From CAYQQU01 sp964419545 (GTDB lineage Bacteria; Bacteroidota; Bacteroidia; Chitinophagales; Saprospiraceae), in contig CAYQQU010000009.1 of NCBI GenBank assembly GCA_964419545.1, positions 1-64,000 on the forward strand: 64,000 nucleotides of DNA. The letters are read 5' to 3'. Below the pieces are notes generated by a model that was not told where the DNA came from, made no database searches, and saw only the letters and a list, made by a program, of their open reading frames with translations. How positions within the stretch are numbered: the first letter of the stretch is position 1; each line of letters begins with the position of its first letter. This document shows, in pieces, positions 24,275 to 32,429 of the stretch. Both the position numbers and the translations under genes were made by a program.

Positions 24275-25084
24275 ATGAAAAAAATCCTTTTTGTTTTCAT
24301 CGGCGCTGTTCTCCTGTCTTCCTGCACCGTGATCCGGCAGGGGGAAGTAGGCGTCAAGCGGACCCTGGGTAAATATCAGAACCAGACCTACACCGAAGGT
24401 ATGCGGGTCTACAACCCCTTTGTGACCACCTTCGTCAAGGTGTCTACCCAAACCAACAACTTGGAGGTCGACCTCAACATCCCCTCCAAAGAAGGGCTCA
24501 CCATCCAGGCGGAAGTCTCGATTCTCTACAATGTGGTAGCGCGCGAAGCGCCGGATATTCTGCGTAATATCGGCCCCGACTTCGAACGCAGCATCATCTT
24601 GCCGGTATTCCGTTCAGCGGTTGCCGACGTCACCTCCCGCTTTTTCGCCAAAGACATGCACACGGGCGAGCGGGCGACCATAGAAGTGGCCATCCGCGAC
24701 CAGATGACCAAGCTCCTCGAAGGCAGGGGCATCATCATCGAAGCGGTATTGCTCAAAAGCATCGTCCTGCCGCGCAGCCTGGCGCGGGCCATCGAGGAAA
24801 AACTCGAAGCCGAGCAGCAGGCTCAGCGCATGGAGTTCGTACTGGAAGAAGCACGCCGGGAAGCCGATCGCCGGCGCATCGAAGCCGAAGGGGTGCGCGA
24901 CGCCCAGAACATCATCTCGCAAGGGCTCGACCCGATGCTGCTGCAGTTCAAATCGATCGAGGCGTTCCTCGAACTGGCGAAATCACCCAACGCCAAAATC
25001 ATCATCTCGGACGGCGATATGCCCATGCTGACGCTGCCCGGAGAAGAGGAGGGAGGAACTTTAAATACCAGAACGCGTAACTAA
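24275..25084 (+). CDS. SPFH/prohibitin-family lipoprotein
   Basis: 269 residues. A lipobox LSSC at Cys17 replaces the usual membrane helix of prohibitins. The SPFH domain (about 25-205) shows GEVGVKRTLGKYQ, EGMRVYNPFVTTFVKV, STQTNNLEVDLNIPSKEGLTI (split for length), and VEVAIRDQMTK-type strands. A charged coiled coil (about 170-215, EEKLEAEQQAQRMEFVLEEA) leads to a C-terminal domain with SKxNAKIIISDGD-like strands. Such proteins form large membrane rings or scaffolds. It ends 95 bases before the ABC transporter gene, with a terminator in between. Being lipidated and probably periplasmic-facing is unusual for the family. Confidence 0.88.
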   Translation: MKKILFVFIGAVLLSSCTVIRQGEVGVKRTLGKYQNQTYTEGMRVYNPFVTTFVKVSTQTNNLEVDLNIPSKEGLTIQAEVSILYNVVAREAPDILRNIGPDFERSIILPVFRSAVADVTSRFFAKDMHTGERATIEVAIRDQMTKLLEGRGIIIEAVLLKSIVLPRSLARAIEEKLEAEQQAQRMEFVLEEARREADRRRIEAEGVRDAQNIISQGLDPMLLQFKSIEAFLELAKSPNAKIIISDGDMPMLTLPGEEEGGTLNTRTRN

Positions 25085-25110
25085 GCCATAGATTTAACTG
25101 TTAATATTGC

Positions 25111-25152
25111 TGATCGCCCGGTTTTCCGCAATCCCGGCGATCATCCTTTTTT
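25111..25152 (+). terminator. Rho-independent terminator or attenuator before the ABC gene
   Basis: Stem TGATCGCC (25111-25118) / GGCGATCA (25136-25143), extended by CGG/CCC, then TCCTTTTTTG. Only 26 bases separate it from the ATG of the ABC gene at 25179, too short for a complete promoter downstream of it, so it may act as an attenuator of read-through. Confidence 0.75.
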
Positions 25153-25178
25153 GACGCATAAGCTGACTGATTTTCACC

Positions 25179-26966
25179 ATGGAAGAAATAAAAGTGCTCA
25201 CTCCCGTCCAGCGATTTTTCCGACTCCTGTCGCTCGACAAAAAAGAAATTACCTACGTCTACATCTACGCGATCTTCTCGGGCCTGATCACCCTGAGCCT
25301 GCCGCTGGGCGTACAAGCCATCATCGGGCTGATCGCCGGCGGCGCCCTCTCGGCCTCCCTGATCCTGCTCGTCGCCGTGGTGACGGCCGGCACCGCCCTC
25401 TCGGGCGTGCTCAAGGTAATGCAGCTGACCGTCACCGAGACGATACAGCGCCGCATCTTCGCCCGCTCGGCCTTTGATTTTTCCTATCGCATCCCTCGCT
25501 TTCGGACGGAGTATTTCAACAGCTACTATCCCCCGGAACTGATCAACCGTTTTTTCGATACCCTCACGCTCCAGAAGGGAATGCCCAAGTTGTTGGTCGA
25601 CTTTTCCTCGGCCGTGCTCCAGATCGTCTTCGGCCTGATCCTGATCTCTTTTTACCACCCCTTTTTCGTGTTTTTCGGGCTTACCCTCGTGGTCATTCTC
25701 TTCGCCATCTTCCGCATATCCGGCCCGGGCGGCCTGAAGACCAGCCTGAAGGAATCGACCTATAAGTACCAGGTCGCCTCCTGGCTGGAAGAGTTGGCCC
25801 GCTCGATGAGCACCTTTAAGCTGGCCGGCGGCACGCCCCTCTCGCTCCGCAAAACCGACGGCCTGGTGAGCCAGTATCTCGACAGCCGGCAGGATCACTT
25901 CCGGATACTGCTCTTTCAGTACGGCAATATAGTCGCCTTCAAAACGGTCGTTACCGGCGCTCTCCTGCTGTTGGGCGGCTACCTGGTGATCAACAACCAG
26001 ATCAATATCGGCCAGTTCGTGGCCGCAGAGATCGTGGTCATCCTCGTGACGGCGTCCGCGGAAAAGCTGATCCTGACCATGGACACCATCTACGACGTGC
26101 TCACCGGCCTGGAAAAATTGGGCGAAGTAACCGATATTCCCATTGAAAAAGAAGAAGGGCTGTGCTTCGAAGAGATCGATACCGGAACAGGGATCAGCGT
26201 CAAGGTGGAAGACTTGTACTACCACTATTCCGACGCCATACGGCCTACCATCGATCACTTGTCGCTCGAAATAAGCGCCGGGGAAAAAGTATGTATCGCC
26301 GGCTATAACGGCTCCGGCAAATCGACGCTGCTGCAGATCATCGCCGGGCTGATCCGCGATTTCAAAGGAGCGGTGAACTTCAACGGCATTCCTACTCACA
26401 ACCTGGACATCAACAGCCTGCGCCGGCATATCGGCGACTTTTGCGCTCAGGAAGATATCTTCGAGGGCACCCTGATCGAAAACATCGCCCTGGGTAATGA
26501 AGAGGTCAAACTGGAAGACGTCATCCGCGCTTCCGAGATCGTCGGCCTCGACCGCTACGTACAACGCCGCTCCACCGGCTACAACACCATGCTGCTTCCG
26601 GAAGGGAAAAATATCCCCAGGGGCGTACGCACCAAGATCATTCTGGCCCGGGCTATCGTTTCCCGGCCCCAGATGATCGCGATGGAAGATGTGTTCGATA
26701 AACTCGAACCGAACGACCGGGTCCGCATCACCGACTACCTCACCGACCCCACTAAGAAGTGTACTTTCGTCGGCATCTCCAACAGCCCCTATATGGCTGC
26801 GCGCTGCGACCGGGTCATCATCATGAAAGACGGAAAGATCATCGATTCAGGGCCCTACGACCGCATCAAGGACAGCCCCCATTTCCGGCGGGTCTTCAAC
26901 CTTGGAAACTCTGAGCCGTTCTTTTCTAATGGAAAAGGGCAAAATGAAAAATTGTCGCTGAAATAA
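25179..26966 (+). CDS. ABC exporter (fused permease-ATPase) with degenerate ATPase motifs
   Basis: 595 residues: an exporter-type membrane domain (about 20-305, roughly six helices) and an ATPase domain (about 340-570), without an N-terminal C39 peptidase. Walker A GYNGSGKST (375-383) and the Q-loop Gln424 are intact. The LSGGQ signature is replaced by IPRGV (479-483). Walker B ends in Glu503-Asp504 where Asp-Glu is standard, and the H-loop histidine position holds Asn535 (GISNSP). The protein may hydrolyse ATP poorly or by another geometry. It heads an operon with HlyD (12 bases downstream) and TolC genes, as in type I secretion, but no obvious RTX substrate lies nearby. Confidence 0.9.
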   Translation: MEEIKVLTPVQRFFRLLSLDKKEITYVYIYAIFSGLITLSLPLGVQAIIGLIAGGALSASLILLVAVVTAGTALSGVLKVMQLTVTETIQRRIFARSAFDFSYRIPRFRTEYFNSYYPPELINRFFDTLTLQKGMPKLLVDFSSAVLQIVFGLILISFYHPFFVFFGLTLVVILFAIFRISGPGGLKTSLKESTYKYQVASWLEELARSMSTFKLAGGTPLSLRKTDGLVSQYLDSRQDHFRILLFQYGNIVAFKTVVTGALLLLGGYLVINNQINIGQFVAAEIVVILVTASAEKLILTMDTIYDVLTGLEKLGEVTDIPIEKEEGLCFEEIDTGTGISVKVEDLYYHYSDAIRPTIDHLSLEISAGEKVCIAGYNGSGKSTLLQIIAGLIRDFKGAVNFNGIPTHNLDINSLRRHIGDFCAQEDIFEGTLIENIALGNEEVKLEDVIRASEIVGLDRYVQRRSTGYNTMLLPEGKNIPRGVRTKIILARAIVSRPQMIAMEDVFDKLEPNDRVRITDYLTDPTKKCTFVGISNSPYMAARCDRVIIMKDGKIIDSGPYDRIKDSPHFRRVFNLGNSEPFFSNGKGQNEKLSLK

Positions 26967-26977
26967 ACCAAGACGCC

Positions 26978-28351
26978 ATGCTGAATATATCGCCGAATTC
27001 GATTCATCAGCGGATGCAGGAAAATCAGTTCTCTTCCTTGGGGAAAGTGTCGCTCTCGCAGGCCAATACCATGTTTACCCGCTGGCTGGTCGGCGTGATG
27101 CTGATCATACTGATTTTCCTGTTCCTGCCCTGGACGCAGAACATCCAGTCGAAAGGCAAGGTGACGACCCTGCGCCCCGAACAGCGGCCGCAGACGATCC
27201 ACTCCACCATCGCAGGCCGGATCGAACAATGGTACGTGCAGGAGGGTCAACTGGTGGCTAAGGGAGACACCATCGTCTACCTCTCGGAGGTCAAAGACGA
27301 TTACTTCGACCCCGACCTGGTGCCCCGCACCGCCGAGCAGGTGCGCGCCAAAGAAGGCGCTATCGGCTCTTATGGACAGAAAGTAATAGCACTCGAAGAC
27401 CAGATCGTTGCGCTGGAATCCGAACTGGAGTTCAAACAAAAACAGCTGCGCAACAAGATCCGGCAAACCCGGTTTAAGATCACCTCCGACAGCATCGAGC
27501 TGGTGCGCGCCCAGCTCGAAGACTCCATCGCCATCGTGCAGCTACAACGTACCCGGCAGCTGTTCGAGGAGGGCGGGATCAAATCGCGGGCCGACGTTGA
27601 GGAAAAACGCATCAAGAGCCAGCAGACGAGCGCCAAAGTGATCGAAGCGATAAACAAACTGGAGGTCAGCCGGCAGGAACTGATCAACGCCCGCCTGGAG
27701 CTCAGCACCGTACTCTACGACACCAACCAGAAAATCGCCAAGGCGCAATCGGATAAGTTCAGCACCCTGTCTAACAAATACGACGCCGAAGCCAGCGTCA
27801 ACAAGCTGCGCATCCAGTCGACCAACTACGAGAGGCGCACCACCTTCCGCTACATCATAGCTCCGCAGGATTGCTACATCACCAAAGCGATCACACCGGG
27901 CATCGGCGAAACGGTGAAAGAAGGGGATCCTATCGTGAGCATCGTGCCCAAAGATTACGAGCTGGCCGTGGAATTGTTCGTCAATCCTATGGACCTGCCC
28001 CTCGTCCATTTCGGCCAGGAGGTGCGCTTCATCTTCGACGGCTGGCCGGCCTTCATCTTTTCGGGCTGGCCCGGGCAGTCTTTCGGCACCTATAGCGGCC
28101 AGGTGGTGGCCATCGACAATATGATCAGCCCCAACGGCAAGTACCGCATCCTGATCGGCCCGGAGAAAGACGGCAAGGTGTGGCCCAAAGAACTGCGCCC
28201 GGGCTCGGGCGCTCAGGGCATCGCACTGCTCAATAACGTACCCCTTTGGTACGAAATCTGGCGCCAGCTGAACGGGTTCCCGCCTGATTTTTACGACCAG
28301 GACTTCCTGGAAACGCCTAAATTGAAAGCACCGGTAAAATCGTTGAAATAA
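26978..28351 (+). CDS. HlyD-family periplasmic adaptor
   Basis: Membrane-fusion protein linking the inner-membrane ABC exporter to the TolC channel. 457 residues: cytoplasmic N-terminus, one membrane helix (about 30-48, LVGVMLIILIFLFLPW), lipoyl/barrel-sandwich half (IAGRIEQWYVQEGQLVAKGDTIVYL, about 78-102), a long coiled-coil hairpin (about 130-265, LEDQIVALESELEFKQKQL and onward), and the second lipoyl half (YIIAPQDCYITKAITPGIGETVKEGD). The C-terminal beta domain includes GQEVRFIFDGWPAF. It sits 12 bases after the ABC gene, and its TAA shares one base with the ATG of the TolC gene (TAATG), so translation is coupled. Confidence 0.92.
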   Translation: MLNISPNSIHQRMQENQFSSLGKVSLSQANTMFTRWLVGVMLIILIFLFLPWTQNIQSKGKVTTLRPEQRPQTIHSTIAGRIEQWYVQEGQLVAKGDTIVYLSEVKDDYFDPDLVPRTAEQVRAKEGAIGSYGQKVIALEDQIVALESELEFKQKQLRNKIRQTRFKITSDSIELVRAQLEDSIAIVQLQRTRQLFEEGGIKSRADVEEKRIKSQQTSAKVIEAINKLEVSRQELINARLELSTVLYDTNQKIAKAQSDKFSTLSNKYDAEASVNKLRIQSTNYERRTTFRYIIAPQDCYITKAITPGIGETVKEGDPIVSIVPKDYELAVELFVNPMDLPLVHFGQEVRFIFDGWPAFIFSGWPGQSFGTYSGQVVAIDNMISPNGKYRILIGPEKDGKVWPKELRPGSGAQGIALLNNVPLWYEIWRQLNGFPPDFYDQDFLETPKLKAPVKSLK

Positions 28352-29817
28352 TGCCATTGCGAAGCCTGCTGCGGTTCACCGTCGCTTCTGTTTTACTGTT
28401 GTATTTCACTTGCGGCCGCCTCGGCGCACAGTCGGTTGTCGACAGCGCCCGGCTTTTTTCACAGGACGAATATTTCGAATGGATACTGGCCTACCACCCC
28501 ATCGTCAGCCAGGCCAACCTGCTGAGGGACGCCGCGGCCGCCTCCCTGCGCATGGCGCGCGGAGGGTTTGACCCCAAGCTTTACGCCGACTGGGAGCACA
28601 AGTCGTTCGACAACAAGGAGTATTTCCTCATCGGGGAAAGCGGGATGAAAGTGCCCAGCTGGTACGGCCTGGAATTCAAGGCCGCCGTCGCTAATACCAA
28701 CGGCATCTTTCTCAACCCCGAAAACAACCTGCCCGCCAGCGGACAAGCGATCCTGGGCGTCAAAGCCACCCTCGGCCGCGGCCTCTTCATCGACGAACGC
28801 CGCGCCACCCTGCAAAAAGCCCAGCTGCTGACTTCGCGCAACGAAGCCGAACGCCAGCAGGCGATCAACAACGTGCTGCTGGAAGCAGCAAAGGCCTACT
28901 GGGACTGGGCCGTGGCCTACAACCAACTGATCGTCTACGAACGCGCCCTCACCGTAGCCGAACAACGCCTGCGCGGCATCGTGGAAAGTTATCGGCTCGG
29001 CGACCTGCCGGCCATCGATACCCTGGAGACCTTTATCCAGTACCAGAACCGCGAGTTTGACCTCAATCAGGCCCGGCTCGACTACCGCAACGCCGGCCTG
29101 AAATTGTCGAACTACCTCTGGTTCGAAGGGGAAATCCCGGTAGAAGTAAGCCGGGAGCTGCGACCGCCCCTCCTCAATACCGGCGATACGCAGCAGCCGC
29201 TGCCGCCGGTGGACGCACTGGTGGGCGCGCTCGACCAACGCCACCCCGACCTGCGGGCCATCCAGGTGAAACTGAGCGAGCTGGACGTCGACCGGCGACT
29301 GGCGACCGAACAGCTGAAACCCAAACTGGACCTGGAGTACAATTTCCTCGGCGACGGCTTCGACCTCATCAACCAGCCCGGCGGCAACGGTGAAGACAAC
29401 GGCGCCTTCAACCAACTCCTGACCCAGAATTACAAATGGGCCCTCAACTTCAGCTTTCCCCTCTTTCTGCGCAAGGAACGGGGCAAGTTGCAACTGACCC
29501 GCGTAAAAATCGCCGACACCAATTTCAAGCTGAAACAAAAGCAGCTGGAACTGGCCAACAAAGTGCGCGAGGCGTTCAACGACCTCCTAAACATCCAGGA
29601 ACAGGTGCGGCTGTACGCCGATATCGTCGACAACTACGACCGCCTGCTGCAGGCCGAATACCGCAAATTCGCCATCGGCGAAAGCTCCATCTTCCTGATT
29701 AACTCCCGCGAGCAAAAACTCATCGAAGCACAGCTCAAACTCGCCGAGCTGCAAGCCAAGTTCTTCAAAGGCGAAGCCAAACTCGAATGGGCGGCCGGAC
29801 GCCTCTGGAATCAATAA
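28351..29817 (+). CDS. TolC-family outer membrane channel
   Basis: Outer membrane efflux protein completing the tripartite exporter. 488 residues with a signal peptide (to about residue 27, LGAQS), then two OEP-type repeats of long alpha-helices separated by short strands. Visible family features are FSQDEYFEWILAYHPIVSQANLL at the start, the paired helices AQLLTSRNEAERQQAINNVLLEAAKAYWDWAVAYNQ and FKLKQKQLELANKVREAFNDLLNIQEQV, and the final GESSIFLINSREQKLIEAQLKLAELQAKF. The start codon overlaps the stop codon of the adaptor gene. A TPR gene follows after 92 bases. Confidence 0.9.
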   Translation: MPLRSLLRFTVASVLLLYFTCGRLGAQSVVDSARLFSQDEYFEWILAYHPIVSQANLLRDAAAASLRMARGGFDPKLYADWEHKSFDNKEYFLIGESGMKVPSWYGLEFKAAVANTNGIFLNPENNLPASGQAILGVKATLGRGLFIDERRATLQKAQLLTSRNEAERQQAINNVLLEAAKAYWDWAVAYNQLIVYERALTVAEQRLRGIVESYRLGDLPAIDTLETFIQYQNREFDLNQARLDYRNAGLKLSNYLWFEGEIPVEVSRELRPPLLNTGDTQQPLPPVDALVGALDQRHPDLRAIQVKLSELDVDRRLATEQLKPKLDLEYNFLGDGFDLINQPGGNGEDNGAFNQLLTQNYKWALNFSFPLFLRKERGKLQLTRVKIADTNFKLKQKQLELANKVREAFNDLLNIQEQVRLYADIVDNYDRLLQAEYRKFAIGESSIFLINSREQKLIEAQLKLAELQAKFFKGEAKLEWAAGRLWNQ

Positions 29818-29909
29818 AGCCATCGAACTTCGATAGTACTTTAAGTGTTAATAGTATAACTATCATCCTTTAATCCAGCCCTCGCTGCAGCGCTGCAAAA
29901 AGTTATACT

Positions 29910-30683
29910 ATGAAAAACCTGAACTTCTTTTTGTTGGCTATCCTGATCCTGCCGTTCACCGGCTTCGCCCAGCGTATCGGCGACGGCTTTCCCGGCGCCG
30001 GCAACGCCTTCTCGGCCGAAAATTACGGGGAAGACATCATGAAGCACCTCGTGGACGCGGAACAGCTGATCCGGCGCTACCGCTGGGAAGAAGCGGTGCT
30101 GGCCTACGACCGCGCCATCGCTCAGGACCCGTGGTTTTCGGACGCCTATCTGAAGCGGGCCATCCTGCTGCAAAAGCTGGGCCGCACCACTGAGGCCTCG
30201 CGGGACCTGCAAATGGCCAACCGCCTCAACCCCTACATTGCCGACCTCTACGGCTTTAACGGCCGGCAGGGTCAACTGGCGCAGCTGGCCTACGCTCCGC
30301 AGGAATACCTGGGCGCCCTGCAATCCGCCGACGCAGCCGGATCGGACTTTCTGCGCAACAGCCTGCAGTGCAAACTGGCCGGCGACTGGGCCTGCGCCGA
30401 AGCCGATATCGAAAAAGCGCTCGCCCTGCACCAGCAGCCCGACCCGCCCCTGCTGAATATCCGGGGCAACCTCTTCGTGATTTTCGGCAAGTATTTCCGG
30501 GCCATCGAAGAATACACCCGCGCCATCCAGCAAGATCCGGATAACGCCCAGGCTTATTACAACCGCGGCCTCGCCCATTTTCTGACCCTCAACCGGGTGA
30601 GCGCCTGCTTCGACCTGGAACGCAGCGCCGAACTGGGGTACGACAAAGCCCTCGAACGGCTGCCCTACCTCTGCCAGCAATGA
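29910..30683 (+). CDS. Exported TPR-repeat protein
   Basis: 257 residues with a signal peptide (MKNLNFFLLAILILPFTGFA). At least three tetratricopeptide units are evident: RYRWEEAVLAYDRAIAQDP / SDAYLKRAILLQKLGR, a central Cys-containing unit LQCKLAGDWACAEADIEKAL, and YFRAIEEYTRAIQQDPDNAQAYYNRGLAHF. Such periplasmic proteins scaffold protein complexes. It follows the ABC-HlyD-TolC genes at 92 bases in the same orientation, possibly an accessory of the exporter. The spacer holds a short imperfect palindrome around ATAGTATAACTATC (about 29848-29862). Confidence 0.85.
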   Translation: MKNLNFFLLAILILPFTGFAQRIGDGFPGAGNAFSAENYGEDIMKHLVDAEQLIRRYRWEEAVLAYDRAIAQDPWFSDAYLKRAILLQKLGRTTEASRDLQMANRLNPYIADLYGFNGRQGQLAQLAYAPQEYLGALQSADAAGSDFLRNSLQCKLAGDWACAEADIEKALALHQQPDPPLLNIRGNLFVIFGKYFRAIEEYTRAIQQDPDNAQAYYNRGLAHFLTLNRVSACFDLERSAELGYDKALERLPYLCQQ

Positions 30684-30766
30684 GCACAGGAAAATAGTGT
30701 TAAAGGCCCGAAGGAAAGGAATCAGAAAAGGGCGTTTCCGTTCTCTTAACAGAAAACTGAACGCCC

Positions 30767-31447
30767 GTGAGAGTCATCCCGTTCCTCCTATTGTTGTTGC
30801 CCAATTGCTTGTCCGCCCAGTATACCCCCGAACGCAAGACCGAATTCGGCATCGACCTGATCTACGTCATCGTCCTTTCTTCCGGCCATGACGCCAACCG
30901 GGCCGACCTCGAACTCATCTACCGGGAAACGGTAGACAATATGGATTTCCGGTTCAAGGGCATTGTGACCAGCTACGCCGACGAACAGGAGTTTTTACGG
31001 CGGGCGACCACCGACGATTCCACCTTTCTTTACAACTTCTACGCGCCCCGCCAATCGTACGGCATCCACCTCGGCCTGGCGCGCCTCATCAATGTCCGCA
31101 AGCTCGACCTCTATTACGGCGTCGACCTCGCGCTGGGGTTTCACCTGGGCGACGTACTGGTGACACGGGACTTCTGCCCCCCAGGCAACTTTTTCACTTC
31201 CTGCGAGGTGGAGCACGCCATCGACAACCTGGATTACACCGTAGGCGTCATCCCTTTTCTGGGCGGTAAGGTCGCGCTTACGTCCCGCCTGCTGCTGACC
31301 GTCGAATTCGGCGCCGGCCTCCACTACCGGCTCGGGCAGCGCCGTTACCTCGGCACGGGAGGCGCCGAAGAAAAAGCAACCATCTCGGGCTTTGAACTGC
31401 AGCTCGACCGTTTTCTGAACGACATTGCCGTTACCTATCGCTTTTGA
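30767..31447 (+). CDS. Probable outer membrane beta-barrel protein
   Basis: 226 residues from a GTG start, with a signal peptide (MRVIPFLLLLLPNCLSAQ). Alternating strands follow: KTEFGIDLIYVIVL, NMDFRFKGIVTSY, SYGIHLGLARLINV, DLYYGVDLALGFHL, LLTVEFGAGLHYRL, ending in NDIAVTYRF, an outer membrane C-terminal signature with a terminal Phe. Two Cys (FCPPGNFFTSC) may form a disulphide in a loop. No named family recognised. First gene of a run with the OmpA and HhH genes, though a 109-base gap separates it from the OmpA gene. Confidence 0.72.
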   Translation: MRVIPFLLLLLPNCLSAQYTPERKTEFGIDLIYVIVLSSGHDANRADLELIYRETVDNMDFRFKGIVTSYADEQEFLRRATTDDSTFLYNFYAPRQSYGIHLGLARLINVRKLDLYYGVDLALGFHLGDVLVTRDFCPPGNFFTSCEVEHAIDNLDYTVGVIPFLGGKVALTSRLLLTVEFGAGLHYRLGQRRYLGTGGAEEKATISGFELQLDRFLNDIAVTYRF

Positions 31448-31556
31448 GTAAGTGCTTTTTGTCGAAACCGCCAGAATGCTTACTTTTAACGGATAAAGCG
31501 GTTCAGAGTGCTTCCTTTTTATCTTTCCCCGGCCGCTTTGGGAAACCTGTTGCCCT

Positions 31557-32417
31557 ATGCGTACTTTTTTGGTCTTTCTGGTATTTTGCATTTATGCCCT
31601 GGGCATTCGCTGGTATTTTGTGTGCCAGATGCGGAACCGGTGCGGCCCGGCTCAGGCGGAAGCGGCGGATACGCGGCTTAGCAACCTGAAGCTCACCCAG
31701 GGCGACACGGTCATCCTGCGCGGATACGACCAGTTTGCTTTCGCGCCCTCCGCCCTGGCGCCACGCCTCAACGACAACAACCGCGCTTTCCTGGATACGG
31801 TAGCCGGTTACCTCCGGCAATTTCCGGAAAAGCAACTCACCGTCACCGCCTTTTACCGGACCGCCGAAGCCGACCTCAAGCCCGGCTTCTACGAAAATAT
31901 CGGCCTCGCGCGCGCCGCTGCTATTCGCAGCGCCCTCCTCGAACGCGGCATAGCGGAACAGCGCCTGACCCTCGACCACGGCCCCAGCGAAGACAGCCTG
32001 CTGCGCGAGCCGCTGCTCTTCGAGGTCTACTACCCTTCCGGCGATTCCGCCGCTTATGCCAGGCTCCCCTTTACCTTCGAGAATATGACGTTCATGGAGT
32101 CTTGTTTCGCCTTCGACTCCGACGTCTTCGAGCCCGGCGAACCTTTTGTGCGTTACGCCGACTCCGTACAGACCTTTCTCGCTATGGAACCGGAAAAACA
32201 ACTGACCATCGTCGGGCATACCGACAACGTCGGCACCACGGAATACAATACCGAACTCGGCCTGCGCCGGGCCGCCAGCGCGCGGGAGTACTTTCGCGAG
32301 ATCGGCGTCACCGCAGGCATCACCATCGACTCCAAAGGGGAAACGGCGCCCGTAGCGCCCAACGATTCCCGCCAAAACCGGCAAAAGAACCGCCGGGTAA
32401 ACATCATCATCGAATAA
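31557..32417 (+). CDS. OmpA-family protein with two OmpA-like domains
   Basis: 286 residues. An N-terminal hydrophobic segment (MRTFLVFLVFCIYALGIRWYF) serves as anchor or signal. The C-terminal domain (about 180-286) is a clear OmpA peptidoglycan-binding fold: VGHTDNVGTTEYNTELGLRR, AASAREYF, and RQNRQKNRRVNIIIE with the conserved Asp/Arg positions. The preceding segment (about 55-140; LPR..NRAFLDTVAGYLRQFPEKQLTVTAFYR, NIGLARAAAIRSALLERGI) has the same secondary-structure order but lacks the HTD motif, so it looks like a degenerate second copy. The HhH/coiled-coil gene starts 12 bases later, so the two are co-transcribed. Confidence 0.88.
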   Translation: MRTFLVFLVFCIYALGIRWYFVCQMRNRCGPAQAEAADTRLSNLKLTQGDTVILRGYDQFAFAPSALAPRLNDNNRAFLDTVAGYLRQFPEKQLTVTAFYRTAEADLKPGFYENIGLARAAAIRSALLERGIAEQRLTLDHGPSEDSLLREPLLFEVYYPSGDSAAYARLPFTFENMTFMESCFAFDSDVFEPGEPFVRYADSVQTFLAMEPEKQLTIVGHTDNVGTTEYNTELGLRRAASAREYFREIGVTAGITIDSKGETAPVAPNDSRQNRQKNRRVNIIIE

Positions 32418-32429
32418 ATACCGCATCGC

